Shown piece after piece: positions 23,301-35,170 of a stretch of 64,000 nt of DNA. The stretch lies in assembly GCA_010015655.1 (NCBI GenBank), contig ML976743.1, positions 124,001 to 188,000 of the forward strand, read 5' to 3'. The translations under genes and the position numbers were made by a program. The stretch is from Bimuria novae-zelandiae CBS 107.79. Its lineage: Eukaryota > Ascomycota > Dothideomycetes > Pleosporales > Didymosphaeriaceae. The notes beneath the pieces are model-generated. The model worked only from the letters and a program-made list of their open reading frames with translations, did no database searches and was not told the DNA's origin. The number at the start of each line of letters is the position of its first letter. Within the stretch, counting starts at the first letter, position 1.

Positions 23301-23849
23301 ACTCTCCCTTGGGTCGTGGAATCAACTCCTCCGGAACGATGTACCACGAAGATTTGGAAGCATCCTGTCTACGTTAGAGTGCTTTTCGCACCGACCGAAA
23401 GGTTTGATACTAACAATGTTCGCAGGACTTATGTTGATAGCAAGTCGATTGGCACTCTGGTACTCAACCTTCAGATTCAAGACCTCAACATCGTTGCCAT
23501 AAACATTGCAAGGTTTCCCAGCAAGCGTCAGAACCGCGGTCAGTCCATGGTCGCTCTCTTCAACTTGTGAAGCCTTATATCCCGGACAGACGGTCTGGGC
23601 ATCAACCGCTTCTGGATCGTCGATGTAAGGCAAGAGATCGGCACCAACATCAACTGACGCCGGCATGGTAAAGATATCACGGAACGTGGTTGGCGTGCCA
23701 TTTATCGTTACAGTATTGACCGACGGCGACGGACGTGGTGATGCAGATGCTCCCAGTCCATTTGCTAAATTGATTGACTGTTGTCCATGGGTCAATGCTT
23801 GAAACGAAAAGAGAGGTAAAGCTCGCTTGAAGAAGCTTGTGGGAGCCAT
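20350..23849 (-). CDS. Secreted alpha-glucosidase, glycoside hydrolase family 31
   Basis: Seven exons on the minus strand (23849-23415, 23364-23268, 23217-23080, 22943-22123, 22073-21562, 21508-21293, 21241-20350) join in frame to 1,036 residues, the usual size of fungal extracellular GH31 enzymes. The N-terminus (MAPTSFFKRALPLFSFQALT) looks like a signal peptide. The catalytic nucleophile is Asp539 in GIWIDMSEVSSF and the acid/base is Asp709 in SGHWGGDNASKW. Other landmarks are NLYGLGERIHDF, FSFGYHQCRWGY and the C-terminal MRALAWEFPNEP and FMLGANILVTPVLEP. It should release glucose from maltose, starch or related alpha-glucosides outside the cell. Several N-glycosylation sequons are present. 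The nucleophile-side exon has a Ser/Thr-rich insert after FNVTNATEAAS. Confidence 0.95.
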
Positions 23850-25476
23850 GATGGCTGGAGATCAAGCTCGTGTAGCCCACTCAGGGATGAACGAAGGAGC
23901 CTTGGTAAGCTTGTTGATATGTCTTCCTTTAATTGAGCGTAAAAAAACACAAGGAAGTATCGAAGGCGCGGCCATGGTAACATATATCGATGCAGCCCGT
24001 TGCCCAGCGATCCGCGAGCTTGCGCAGAGCTACAACATCCCCGCAATACACAACACGATGAGCCAGGAACACAGGCAGGGTTCTTTATGCAGGCTGCATA
24101 AGCGAGCAAGTTAGGAGGATCTCAACACGCCAATACCTGCCTGCCGAGGCATAGTCGTAGTGAGGTTGGAGACGCGGGAGAAATGGTCACCACATTGATT
24201 CTTCCACCTAGCCCCGGCTGTTCTCTATGGCTGGCGCAACGAACAGAAGCACTTCCTAGCCGCATAGCTTACTAGGCCGGGTACGTAAAGTGACGGCGGG
24301 CTTAGAAATCTCTACCGCGCGAAAAGGTAGATGTTGGCTCGAGAATACATTGAAGCTCCACAAGGCGTGTCATGGTCATCCCAGAACGGGGGCATGAAGA
24401 TTGCATGCAGAGTGATGATCCCATGAGGCCCATCAGGAAGACATATTAGCTTAGTATTGGTTCCATCTCGGAAGCTGGGATTTACTCTGCGGAACGCGTA
24501 CGGTAAGGAGAAGAAATCTTGCTCAGGGATTACGACAGGTTCCATATGGGGGGCGACTTCCCCGCTACCCGTTGCAGGAAGCACGATCCACAACACCCGG
24601 AAGGAACAATATGCAGTGCCGGTTCGTCTTTGAGACGAAAAAGCTTATTATGAACTATTCTTTCTGAAATGTAATGCGCGGAGTTGCTCTGAGAGGAGTT
24701 GAGCTGTAGAAAGCTGTAGAAAAGCTGCGTTTCTCCAAGCTTTCTCCGTCGCACAAGCAACAGCGAAGCTGCCTATGCAGCGCATTAGTTAGTTTACCCC
24801 GCGATGAGGCTTTTCCGAGCTCAAGCTTCGCGCTCGCAACGTGCAGCAGAGCATCCGAGGGAGCTCAACGATTGGTGCAATGTCGGATCAAAATGATCAC
24901 CGGAAGGTCGCCAATAGTGCGAGTTGCATGGTCAAAGCAATGATTCTTCCACTCGACCTCATCAAGAACATTGATGCCGCGGCTCGAACGGAAGGATGCT
25001 CGGAATTTCAATAATAGGAACCACGCCTGGATTACCTTCCCGGAGGGACTGTCGGAACAAAACCAAAGCCCGACGACTGATGACATTGAACGATGCTCCA
25101 AGGCTGCCCCATCACATGGCAAAGACTTTTCTTTGAGGCGGAGATACCTTGGGAAGGTTGAATGCTAATCGATCACCGAAAGGCACGTTTACGACGGTGT
25201 TGAGAAAGCACCATGGGCTGAGTGACCTTATTAAAAATTCATGTATACCAGACTTGCACACATGAAAGCTATAGACAAATTTCCAGAGCGCGCAACCGAC
25301 GAAAGTATTATTATTGAGACGCTGTACAACTGTGTCATCAAGACAACATATGAATATGAGAGGTCGTAGATGCAAAGAGGTGTCCTCACGTCAGAGAACT
25401 CCGGTTCATCGTCGGACAGCCCAGCATCTCGCCTAGCAGAGATGCCTTATGGAACAGCAAAGCCTGTCCATTGTAT
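23850..25476. other. Intergenic upstream of the alpha-glucosidase
   Basis: The right part of the window side of this gap would hold the GH31 promoter. Some minus-strand frames look partly protein-like (24312-24596 with DFFSLPYAFRRVNPSFRDGT; 24865-25000 with GDLPVIILIRH), but they cannot be joined into a gene and match no family I know. They may be decayed sequence. Confidence 0.35.
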
Positions 25477-26142
25477 TCAAGTCGTAATCTTTCCTTCCTC
25501 TCGTTGTCTCCCAATGTCACTATCATGCAGCTCCGCCAACTCTACAGCACTCAGCTCCGCCGGCGGATGCCTCGTTGGTAATTCCTGGTGGTGACGATAG
25601 AGGTCCTTCCGATCATTATCCTGGTACGCCGCAGGCACAGACGCAAGCTCATAAGGCTCGTTCCCAGTCTTCCGTCGTCGTCTGAAAATCCAGCATCCAC
25701 CCACGAGGCATATTATGAGCAGCGCAGCCACTCCGACACCGACACCGATGCCTGCTTTCGCGCCGGTACTGAGTCCGCCGGATGACGGCTGAATTGTTGC
25801 ACTTGCAGTGGCCGATATGAGGGCAGATGAGCTTGGCGATGGTGTTGCGGAGGTCAGTGTGGGAGAGGAGGACGTCGTCGTTAGGTCGGTGTTTGGAGGG
25901 GGCGTTTGAGTGCTTCTGAAGGTGGTTTCTGCCTCGGTTGCGCAGCACGTTCTGCATGTCTGATTTGTGCACACCCAATCGTTGTCGCAGTCATTTTCGT
26001 TGCTGCACGTATCGCCTAGGCAATGTCCCTTCCAAGTGCACACCTGTAATGTGGAACTGGGCCGCGATGTCGTGCGCGTCTGCCGTGTGAGTGTCACCGA
26101 CGGGATAATCGAAGACAACGACGACAGGATAATCGAAGACAT
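25477..26142 (-). CDS. Cys-rich single-pass membrane protein with Ser/Thr stalk
   Basis: An intronless frame of 221 residues. Residues 35-67 hold eight Cys (CTWKGHCLGDTC, DCDNDWVC, CRTCC), a small disulfide-type domain. Residues 70-125 are Ser/Thr/Pro-rich, probably O-mannosylated. The membrane segment at about 131-153 (AGIGVGVGVAALLIICLVGG) is followed by RRRRK, giving an outside N-terminus. The cytosolic tail ends in acidic and His-rich sequence. This layout matches fungal Wsc/Mid2-like surface proteins. No signal peptide is obvious at the chosen start, so an upstream exon may be missing. The 5' end overlaps a 24-bp-period repeat (GGATAATCGAAGACA, about 26103-26140). Confidence 0.65.
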   Translation of the reverse strand: MSSIILSSLSSIIPSVTLTRQTRTTSRPSSTLQVCTWKGHCLGDTCSNENDCDNDWVCTNQTCRTCCATEAETTFRSTQTPPPNTDLTTTSSSPTLTSATPSPSSSALISATASATIQPSSGGLSTGAKAGIGVGVGVAALLIICLVGGCWIFRRRRKTGNEPYELASVPAAYQDNDRKDLYRHHQELPTRHPPAELSAVELAELHDSDIGRQREEGKITT

Positions 26143-26993
26143 TGAAATGCGTTACGGGAGTGTAATTCGAAGTTTCTTGTGAGTGTGAAGGGGGTCGCGT
26201 GTAGGAGATGGCACCGCGACACTCGCCTTGAGTATGCAAAGATCGAAGCAGGTTGAACACTTCGTGTTCGCAGCTGAGGGCTTGAGAAATGCAGCTGAGG
26301 TGCATTAGCCAATCGTTGTTCGGAAATGATGTGCAGATAGATCAGCCACTCTTGGAAATACGACCGATAAAGATCGTGCGAGAGCGCCTAGAACACCAGG
26401 GATGCAAGCATAAAATTGTCCACACAACCATGTAAATTCGCAGGATGCCCTGAGGTCTCTGTATATCTTGTCCAATGATACAGGGGCTGAGAGTGAATAA
26501 GCAAGTCTTTGCACGTCTGAAACGCTTCTGGGTAATTGATATGCTTATCATGGGTGTGTTACTGTGTAAGGGGGGGGGGGGCTGAAAGGTCGATTTCAGC
26601 GGGTGACCCAGGGCATGCCAGCCGCTAAGCATACTGGGACTCGCCTCGCGCCCAAGCTTCCTACCGCAGGAGGTATCATAGAATATGACTTGCGTCAACT
26701 TTAGAGCTTCGCCAGTTTCGTGAAGCCGTGGTAGAACGCTTGAATCTGACTTGGGTCATAGCCAGTTCTCGAATCTGGCGCAGGGCGATATTTGACCAGG
26801 CAGGTATTGTGCGTCTTAGGGGACTTACAGTCATGCGACGACATCGTTCGCGTTCTTGTCCGGAAGAAAGACCGAATGCGAAACCTCCGCGACCTCCTCA
26901 TCTTCATTGACCAGCACAAGTCTCCTCCCAAGACCTCTCTCTTGCCACTTAAATGTGGACAACCTGAAGACCTGTGCAGCCTAAGCTTGCCAT
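26143..26993. other. Intergenic, includes a G12 homopolymer
   Basis: A run of twelve G occurs at about 26570-26581. No gene was recognised in this stretch. Confidence 0.4.
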
Positions 26994-27368
26994 CTAGCAG
27001 TGAAACATGAAACAGATGCAGCCGCTCCTTGGCCTGACTCTGATATGACGTGTCTCGCAAAGAGAGCAGTGTCCATGCTTCACTCCGAGCTGCCTCAGCT
27101 TCTCAGTCTCGTCGTGGAAGGAGCAGGTCTGAGGCGGTGCATCCTCGCACACCTGGTATGCGTCCTTGGTCTGGATCTTGTCTCGTTTGAAGCGCCCGTT
27201 CTGGACTTGTAGATGGGTTTATGAGACGAGACGGCGACGAGAGTCTATGTGATCATCGAATGTCGTCGGCGGGGTCACATCGTAAAGGTCATGCCTGTAC
27301 TGGTCAGTAGAATGTCCATAGTCGATAGCTGCCAATCGTCGGGGATACCAGACAGGCAATTCAGAGAT
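26994..27368 (-). pseudogene. Short Cys-containing ORF split by one stop (hypothetical)
   Basis: One minus-strand frame reads SELPVWYPRRLAAIDYGHST, DLYDVTPPTTFDDHIDSRRR, then a TAA at about 27219-27221, then QNGRFKRDKIQTKDAYQVCE and KLRQLGVKHGHCSLC to a stop at 26994. The two halves share the frame and look like ordinary protein, so a single stop appears to have broken a longer coding sequence; an undetected intron is the alternative. No start codon fits at the 5' side. I do not recognise the family. Confidence 0.4.
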
Positions 27369-27479
27369 TCAGGTAGTAAACAGTGAGAAGGTTTGACGTG
27401 CTGCAAAGGTTGAGTACATTCGGAGCCAATAACCGAACACGCGTTTCCCATTAGTCAATGACGTCAACACAAGCAACCA

Positions 27480-29426
27480 ATGGCGTACCACTCAAAGACG
27501 CAGCTGTCAGCAGCAAGCGGGGTTCGAGTGTTGCTATACATCGTTCCGGTGGCTGTCAGTCTGCTTGCTTTCATGCAGTCGCTACGCTTCATCACACCTT
27601 TACGAAGCTCTTCCAAGCTCCACACACCGCTTCGGCTACTACCAATACACACCAGAACCGCTGCGTTTGCAACTAGCTCAAGAGCCATGGCGCAAGAATT
27701 CAAAGTAAAGGGATTGTCGTCCCTGAACCTGAAGAATGGAGATAAGCAAGAAGTCGAATTGGAGGGGATCGAGGGTGGCAAGGCCTTGATCTTGAAGATC
27801 CAGGATCAGATTCACGCCACCAGCGCCAACTGCACGCATTACGGAGCACCTCTGGCAAAGGGTGTGCTTACACCAGAAGGACGATTAACATGTCCATGGC
27901 ATGGCGGTAAGGTCAGCACTTGGTTTCGAGAGCTTGCCTCTAACCTTCGACAGCTTGTTTCAAGGTTTCGACCGGCGACGTTGAAGACGCACCCGCCCTT
28001 GACCCGCTCGCAAAGTACGAGGTGTTCGAGAAGGACGGCGCCGTATACGTCAAGGCGGATGAGGACACCATCAAGGCCAACAGGAGGTTCTTGAACCTCA
28101 AATGCTTGGCGTCAAACGATGAGAAAGTATTGGTCATCGGAGGGTATGTGAAAACCCACAACGCCGCAACCTTGTACTGACGCAAACAGTGGCTCAGGCA
28201 CACTCGGAGCAGTTGAGGGTCTTCGCGGCGGCGGATACAAGGGCGCTATTACCGTGCTTTCAAAGGAAGGCTACCGTCCTATCGATCGCACCAAGCTCTC
28301 CAAAGCTCTACTGGCAGACCTCTCAAAAGCTGCGTGGAGACAGCCCGACTTCTACAAGGACGCATCAATCGATATTCTCGAGGATGAAGTGAGCGGCGTG
28401 GACTTCTCTGCAAAGAAGGTGTCAACCAAGTCCGGGAAGACATATGACTACACAAAGTTGATTCTGGCCACCGGAGGAACCCCACGATGGCTACCGCTGG
28501 AAGGCTTGAAGGGCGACCTGGGCAACGTATTCGTTCTACGAGCGTTGCCGGACGCCCAGAACATTGTCAAGGCTGTTGGCGACAACGGAAAGAAGATCGT
28601 TGTCGTGGGCAGTTCATTTATCGGAATGGAGGTCGGAAACTGTCTGGCCAGCATGAAAAATGATGTTACAATTATCGGCATGGAGGAAGCGCCCATGGAA
28701 CGTGTCATGGGCAAGAAGGTTGGCGAGATCTTCCGCGGTCTCCTCGAGAAGAATGGCGTCAAGTTCCAAATGGGAGCGAGTGTCGACAAGGCTACACCAT
28801 CCAAGAGCGACCCATCCAAAGTAGGCGCAGTCATCTTGAAAGACGGCACCACGCTCGAAGCCGACATTGTCATCGAGGGTGTTGGCGTTGCACCTGCAAC
28901 GGAGTACTTGAGGGACAACTCGGCGGTGCAGCTGGAGAAGGATGGCTCGCTCTCTACCAACGAGTCGTTCGAGGTGAAGGGCCTGAAGGATGTCTTTGCC
29001 ATCGGTGATATCGCAACTTACCCCTACCACGGTCCCGGCGGCAATGGTTCTCCGGTTCGCATTGAACACTGGAATGTCGCACAGAACGCCGGCCGATCAG
29101 TTGCCAATACCATCAACAACCCAAGTTCGAAACCAAAGCCGTTTATCCCCGTTTTCTGGTCAGCTCTCGGCTCTCAGCTACGGTACTGCGGAAACACGGT
29201 GGGTGGATACGACGACGTGGTTCTCACTGGTGATACGAAAGCACCTGCATTTGTGGCATACTATACCCAGGGCGAGGAGGTTGTTGCCGTGACATCCATG
29301 GGCAAGGATCCCTACATGACCCAGGCTGCCGAACTTATGCGGAGAGGCAAGATGCCCAAGAAGAGCGAGCTTCAGAAGGGAGTGGATATCCTCGAGATTG
29401 GGGTGCCTTCCGCGATCAAGATCTAA
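27480..29426 (+). CDS. Rieske-type AIF family oxidoreductase (AIFM3-like)
   Basis: Three exons, 27480-27906, 27954-28143 and 28190-29426, with introns of 47 and 46 bp, give 617 residues. The N-terminal Rieske domain has C-T-H (residues 118-120) and CPWHG (138-142), the ligands for a 2Fe-2S cluster. A pyridine-nucleotide-disulfide oxidoreductase follows: FAD motif VLVIGGGSGTLGAV near residue 203, NAD motif VVVGSSFIGMEVGN, and the second FAD motif VFAIGDIATYPY. This is the AIF-like/AIFM3 architecture, an NAD(P)H-linked flavoprotein. The leader is Arg/Ser/Thr-rich (FITPLRSSSKLHTPLRLLP) and looks mitochondrial. A start at 27573 (MQSLRF) would give a cleaner presequence than 27480; a third Met at 27687 would make a cytosolic form. 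Confidence 0.9.
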
Positions 29427-31069
29427 ACAATCGTCAACGGTGTTTCCGCGAGGATAGCGCGACATCAGGACGAAGTAGCGAAGACGGGATCAATGCAAAC
29501 AGATTTAATGACGTCAATTCCAGGAATGCCTCTCTGTGATCTCCAACTACCCTTGATCAACCCGCGTGATGGACAGAACCCACGATGCGCTCCCGCAACC
29601 GAACGCGCTCAAGGTAGGCGCTAAATAGGACGGCGTGTCGCGCGGGAGTACATAAGACTTCGCGCTAGCCGCCGGTATAATTTCCGCACCAGCTGCCCAA
29701 GGCGGGCCTAAATAGGACGGCACTTGAGACACCTGACATTGTATCCCGTCTTTTGCGACGAGGACTCGCTTTTCATCAATACTTTGTGGCGCAAGGAGGA
29801 CGAGAAGATGCGAGTCATCAGCTGCAGGCGTTGAATGGCGTTCTTGGCGGGATACAGGGTGGGCCCCTTGCAGACAGAACCATAAGGAGATGGGTTGTTT
29901 ACATAAAGGGCGTTGTTGAGGCGTGAGATACTAGGACAAGGAGCATTCTGGGGATTGGCTTCCCATGTCATCGCCCAACGGTGGCGGCGAGCCAGGCGTT
30001 GTTTACAATGGACGCGTCCCATGGAAGGCCGGGCTGATACTAGGACGTTGACTACGAAGATGGCAGCTGTCACTTGGTCGGGCGCAGGGGTGTTGAGAGT
30101 TGATCATGCCATCTACAGACCGCACACGAGGAAATCAAAAGGTTTGATGAGAGCATGCTGTGTGTTACCCCACGATGAGCTACACAGTGGGACATTGATG
30201 TTCCACTACGCAGATGCAGGCGAACGCGACGGATAATGGAACGCATGGCATGCAATTTGCGCCACCCCGTTCGTATCCCGGCACGTCCTTTTGAAACATG
30301 AGCACCCCTGCTTGCGTCCCCAAAAAGGGAGACACCGCAGACAGGACTGGAGAGCAACGCGCTGGAGCAGCCGAAGGGGTGGTGAGAGCATGGCGGATGC
30401 ATGCGCAGAGCGGGCGCGCAGATGCAGAGATGGTCGCCCAGGGTGCGAGAATGGCAGTGAATGTCCAGAGGCGGCCTAGTAGGTAGCGATACGTCCTTTG
30501 GAGGTCTGAATATATCCTGTTCCTGTCTTGTTTTTCGGGACCTGTGTAATGCCGGTGCTCTCTCCTTTTGAAGAACCGAGATTAGAGAAGGCCTCGGCCG
30601 CTGCTTCCTCACCACAGCCTCCGTCAGTCCCTCGCTTTTCCTGCCGTCCGAAGGCCCTCGCGAAGACCACGTCCGCCCGTTGCTGTGGTTGAGCTCGGCG
30701 CCCTCCCATTCGTTGCACGCCAGCACGAAGTAGCCCCGAGCCTGAGGCACCCAGCGCGCTCGCTATCGCATCCACCGCCCGCTCGCCGCATGGTGCATGT
30801 GAAGGAACGCCAGCCCTAAAGACACAACGCGCCGTGTCTGAGCTCCTCCTCACTCTCCGCCTGCGCGCTGCCGCCGCCAATTGCTCGACCGCCCGTCCGT
30901 TGCGCGCAGAGCCGTGAGCAGCTCCGTTTCGCGCTGCCACCCGCCGCGCCTGCGTCGACGCGCTCCCTCTGGCACCTTTGTTGCGCCAGTTCCTCACAGA
31001 ATTGCTAGCCCCATTGGTTAGCTATCGTCACCGCAGCAGCAGGCACGACACGCCGCTGCCTCCTTATTC
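29427..31069. other. Intergenic and probable long 5' UTR of the kinase gene
   Basis: Two copies of a CTAAATAGGACGGC motif occur near 29621 and 29707. From about 30480 to 31069 the sequence is C/T- and GC-rich, as in long leaders of fungal signalling genes. Several open frames are Arg/Ala-rich and appear non-coding. Confidence 0.4.
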
Positions 31070-34000
31070 ATGTCTGCAGTAGCAAACCGACCCTATCCGC
31101 CGCAGTCGCAGTCGCAGTCGCAGTCGCAGTCACAGTCACCGCATTCACAGCAGCAGTATTACGCCGCCCAGCAGTCTGCGTCGCCCGACTCGAGGAAGCC
31201 CTCGCGAAATGGGCCCCACGCACCGACAACAACAACAACAACAACGAACCACGCTCACAACTCTCCGCAACCCGCAGCAGCAGCCGCAGGCTCAATCCTG
31301 AGCACTCCACGCGCCCAGCCCGCGGCCTCGTCCCCGCAACCCTCTCCCCAGATGGCGACCGCCGCCGTCCCTTCTGCCGGTGCACCCATGCCCCCGCCGC
31401 GCACCTCCTCGCACCGCAACCAGTCCAGCCCGTCCGCATCGCGAGCAGCCCCGGACGCCTCCCAGTCGCGTAGGAAAGGCAAAGAGAGTCCACGCCAGCA
31501 AGGGAGCTCCAGCAGATCGCGCCCCTCTCCGACGCAACCCTCGCATAGCCGCTCCGCTTCTGCTGTCGGCCAGCCCCCGACCGGCACGCACCTGGAGCGC
31601 GAAGAAAGCGCCGTCATCAATAGGATAGTCGTCGCAGACCCCCAGGAAGACATTGCCCGCGAACAGGCGAGGCAAGCAGAGGCAATACCTGCGACATCTG
31701 GCGCAGCTATCACGCCGGTAACGGGCCTCGGTCTGGTAAGCACTGAGGGCGTGGACGATGGAGGACGAGGAGCGGGAAGAAGCCGTCAAGACCACACCAC
31801 CAGCTCCGCTAAGCGCTCGCGGTTTGGTAACTACATTCTGGGGCAGACACTTGGCGAGGGCGAGTTTGGCAAGGTCAAAATGGGCTGGAAGAAAGACAGC
31901 AGCGTCGAGGTGGCTATCAAGCTCATAAGAAGAGAAACACTGGGCGGAAATGCGAACCGGCTGCAGAAGATATACCGCGAAATCCACATCCTACGCGGCC
32001 TGGAGCACCCCAACATTGTGCGGCTACACGAGATGGTGGAGACCGAGAGGCACATCGGCATCATTCTAGAGTATGCGTCCGGCGGGGAGCTCTTCGACTA
32101 CATCCTCAATCACAGATATCTCAAGGACACGGCCGCGCGTAGACTGTTCGCCCAACTCATCTCCGGCGTCGGCTATCTGCACAAGCGGGGCATTGTTCAC
32201 CGAGATTTGAAGCTCGAGAATCTGCTCCTCGATCGTAATAGGAATATCATCATCACGGACTTCGGGTTTGCTAACACGTTCGATCCAACTGACGAGCTCG
32301 GCGAAGAGATTGAATTCAATCTTGGGAATAAGGAATACATCAAGCAATTGGGGTTGGATAACATGTCAGAGCACGCACGTCGGGGCGACCTCATGCAGAC
32401 CAGTTGTGGTAGTCCGTGTTACGCAGCGCCCGAGCTAGTCGTCAGTGATTCGCTGTATACAGGTCGAAAAGTGGACGTCTGGAGTTGCGGTGTGATCCTG
32501 GTATGTGCCCGTGGCTGGAGCGAAGTACCGAAACTAATTTCCGCGTAGTATGCCATGCTCGCCGGCTACCTGCCCTTTGACGACGATCCAGCCAACCCCG
32601 AGGGTGACAACATCAATCTTCTGTACAAATATATCGTATCAACACCGCTCACATTCCCCGAATACGTCACACCGCATGCTCGAGACCTTCTTAAACGAAT
32701 ACTCGTACCCGACCCAAGAAAGCGCGCAGACCTGTTCGAGGTTGCCAGACACAGCTGGCTCAGCGAGTACGCTCACGTTGTCAGCTTCATAACATCGAGC
32801 ACTACCACCTCCAACGATGTACAGAAATCACCAATAGCGAACAGTATGCCGTCGTCATACTTCAATTTCACATGGCCGTATGCTAATATATCACAGAAGA
32901 CCCGCTCGAAGTACCGACCCTCGCAAGGAGTGCCTCCGTCCGCGAACCCGGGAAACCCCACACCGCCGTCACACCAGTTGGTGGTCTCACTGCCAAACGC
33001 GAACAAATCAACTCTCAGCCTTCGGAAAAGACCAAGAAGGACAATAAGCGCCGAACCGTGCAAGTGGAATACGTTGCGCCCCAATCGCAAACTGCTCGCG
33101 GCGAAGCATCACCACCGGCGGCACCGGCAACGTCCTCTAGGTCCCGCGCGAAAGACCCAGGGCCTACTGAGGTACCGGCAACAGATGGCTATAATTCTCG
33201 TCGTTCAGACACAACCAGCAACATGGCTTCTCCATCGCGGCCGGGACGAGAGCCTCAAAGGTCTATCTCTGACTACACGGCGTTTGGCACGAACCCTCCC
33301 ACTTCGGCTGCGCGCCCCTCAACCGGTGGTACGCTGGGTGCGAATTCACGACTGCCCTCTAGAGGAAATTCCTATAGCCAACCGGCTACTGCAACTGTTG
33401 CGCAAACGAACGCAGAAGGCCGATTTTCCCAGCCAAAGGGCAAGCAGTATTCTATATCTGGGCCAATGTCGCAGAATGACACCGGCATGGGTCAGCCGAG
33501 TATTGGGCAGCCCAGTACGCAGCGAGTGCAGTCACTCCAAGCAGAGTCCAAGGGACACAAGCGCTCGAACACGGTTAGTGAGACCCTGGGCAGGGTGACA
33601 TCGATGTTTTCGAGTCGTCAACCATCCTATTCATCGCAACAAGATCCCAAAGAATCCTACATCTCCCAGAACTCGAACTACGCGAACGAGAACAGGCCGC
33701 AAAAATCATACCCACCCACCTCCATGCCTGGACCGATTGCTAACGAGGCAATGCCGCGACAGAGCACCGAATCCAGCCGTAGAACGTCGTTTGGTTTCTC
33801 GCGGAAGTCTACCAACGATTCCAACATCAACGGAAAATCAGGGAGAAGATTCTCCCTACTGCCGAGCTCCTTGTCGAAGACGTTTGGCTCAGGGCACAGG
33901 GAGAGCATGCCGGCGCAACCTCACTCGGAGCGCCGCGGCTCAGCAGCTGCTTCGGGGAGGCCAAGAGCTGGATCCCGTGGCATTATGGCATTTGGTCGTG

Positions 34001-34449
34001 GAAACGATTCCAGGTCTCCTAGTCAGAGCACCACAGGAAGCAACGTCCAAGGCTTTTACGATGGCCTGCACGACAACAGGCGCGCCGGTCCTGCCTCTGC
34101 GCCACCAAACCAAACGCAGTTCGGCTACCAGTCTCCCATCGGCGACGACAAGTTCCCGGGCCCAAGAGAACCTCATCCCTCCAACGAAGACCGGCCATAC
34201 CGTCATCACACCAATGAATCGGAGGCAAGCGAGGGATTGGCGCAAGGTCCGCGAAGGCCGCAATATCCGCCCGGCATGGGCAGTGACGGGCCAGAGGAAA
34301 GACAGAGGAAGGGTGTGCTACAGAAGAGCAGGAAGTTTGCGGACGCATATGACGACAGTGGGGCGAATAAGGGGTCCAGCGGAAGTTCCAAGAGAGTGAT
34401 GGACTTCTTTAGAAGAATGGGGCGACAGCGTGGCAAGGAGGACCGGTGA
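31070..34449 (+). CDS. KIN4: Serine/threonine protein kinase, Kin4/Frk1-like
   Basis: Three exons, 31070-32500, 32549-32843 and 32897-34449, with 48- and 53-bp introns, give 1,092 residues. Residues 1-250 are disordered (Gln/Ser, Pro, Thr tracts). The kinase domain spans about 254-550: [12 protein letters not shown] loop, VAIKLI lysine, [20 protein letters not shown] and [14 protein letters not shown]. The insert after DFGFAN ([20 protein letters not shown]) and the downstream [15 protein letters not shown] motif point to the Kin4 group, which in yeast restrains mitotic exit when the spindle is mispositioned. The long tail is Ser-rich and ends [14 protein letters not shown]. The second intron is required: without it the frame leaves the conserved tail. 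Confidence 0.88.
31103..31138 (+). repeat. CAGTCR hexanucleotide microsatellite
   Basis: Four CAGTCG units followed by two CAGTCA units encode a Gln-Ser run in the disordered N-terminus of the Kin4-like kinase. Its length may vary between strains. Confidence 0.9.
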
Positions 34450-35170
34450 TGAGCAGAAGAGGAGGTGATTGTTCACCCATTTTTTGCCGACATGGTTTGT
34501 CTACGCACGAGATGTGGGCACATTGCTAGCAGCACAGGGACCGCGATGGATCAGAACGACATGGTATTCGTGTGCATGTCTGTCGTTCAGGAACACGTAA
34601 GGTATGAGGCGGTTAATATCTGCATCTGATCGGCGTTTTCCAGCTCGGGTTTTTGGACTTTCTGAGCAAGTGAGGCATTGGAAGAGCAGATGTTGTAATT
34701 TCTATTGTGTGTGCGGTTCAATTCTTCGAGGGACATTCCACATGGGGTTTGGGATCAGGCAAGGGGAAAGCAGCAAGGCCACGTAGGTTAGGATGTTTGA
34801 ATTGCATGTGTGAATGGGGACTGCTTTACTTGCGATGTGCGTGAGGACTTCGGCACGCTTTTTTCTTTTTGTATTCAATCGTGAAGGATCCTTGCTCGGA
34901 CATTGATGATAGTTTCTTGTTTCGTTTCATGTTGCAAAGGAAAGCCCACGTGGGCTGCGTGGCATGCATGGCAATTCGATGTTGTTGATGGCAGACGAAC
35001 CATGTGGGATAGGCCCAAGCTCCCATCCCAAACCAGGATCCCACCACCGACGTCACAAGCCTAGCTATCTTTCCTCCTGGCAGTCTCCCACGCCGTTCAG
35101 TCAAGACCTAGGTACATATTCTTCCTCTGTGTTTTGCCTAGTCGTACCCTTCTTGAACAAGCTCGCCGAG
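34450..35170. other. Intergenic region
   Basis: This holds the 3' side of the kinase gene and the promoter of the Sym1-like gene. No other feature was recognised. Confidence 0.4.

Noticed and set aside
24312..25375. Protein-like minus-strand frames
   Set aside because: They cannot be joined through plausible introns and match no known family; recorded as intergenic.
30070..31040. Several long Arg/Ala-rich frames
   Set aside because: They overlap on both strands, lack domains and lie in a GC/CT-rich leader.
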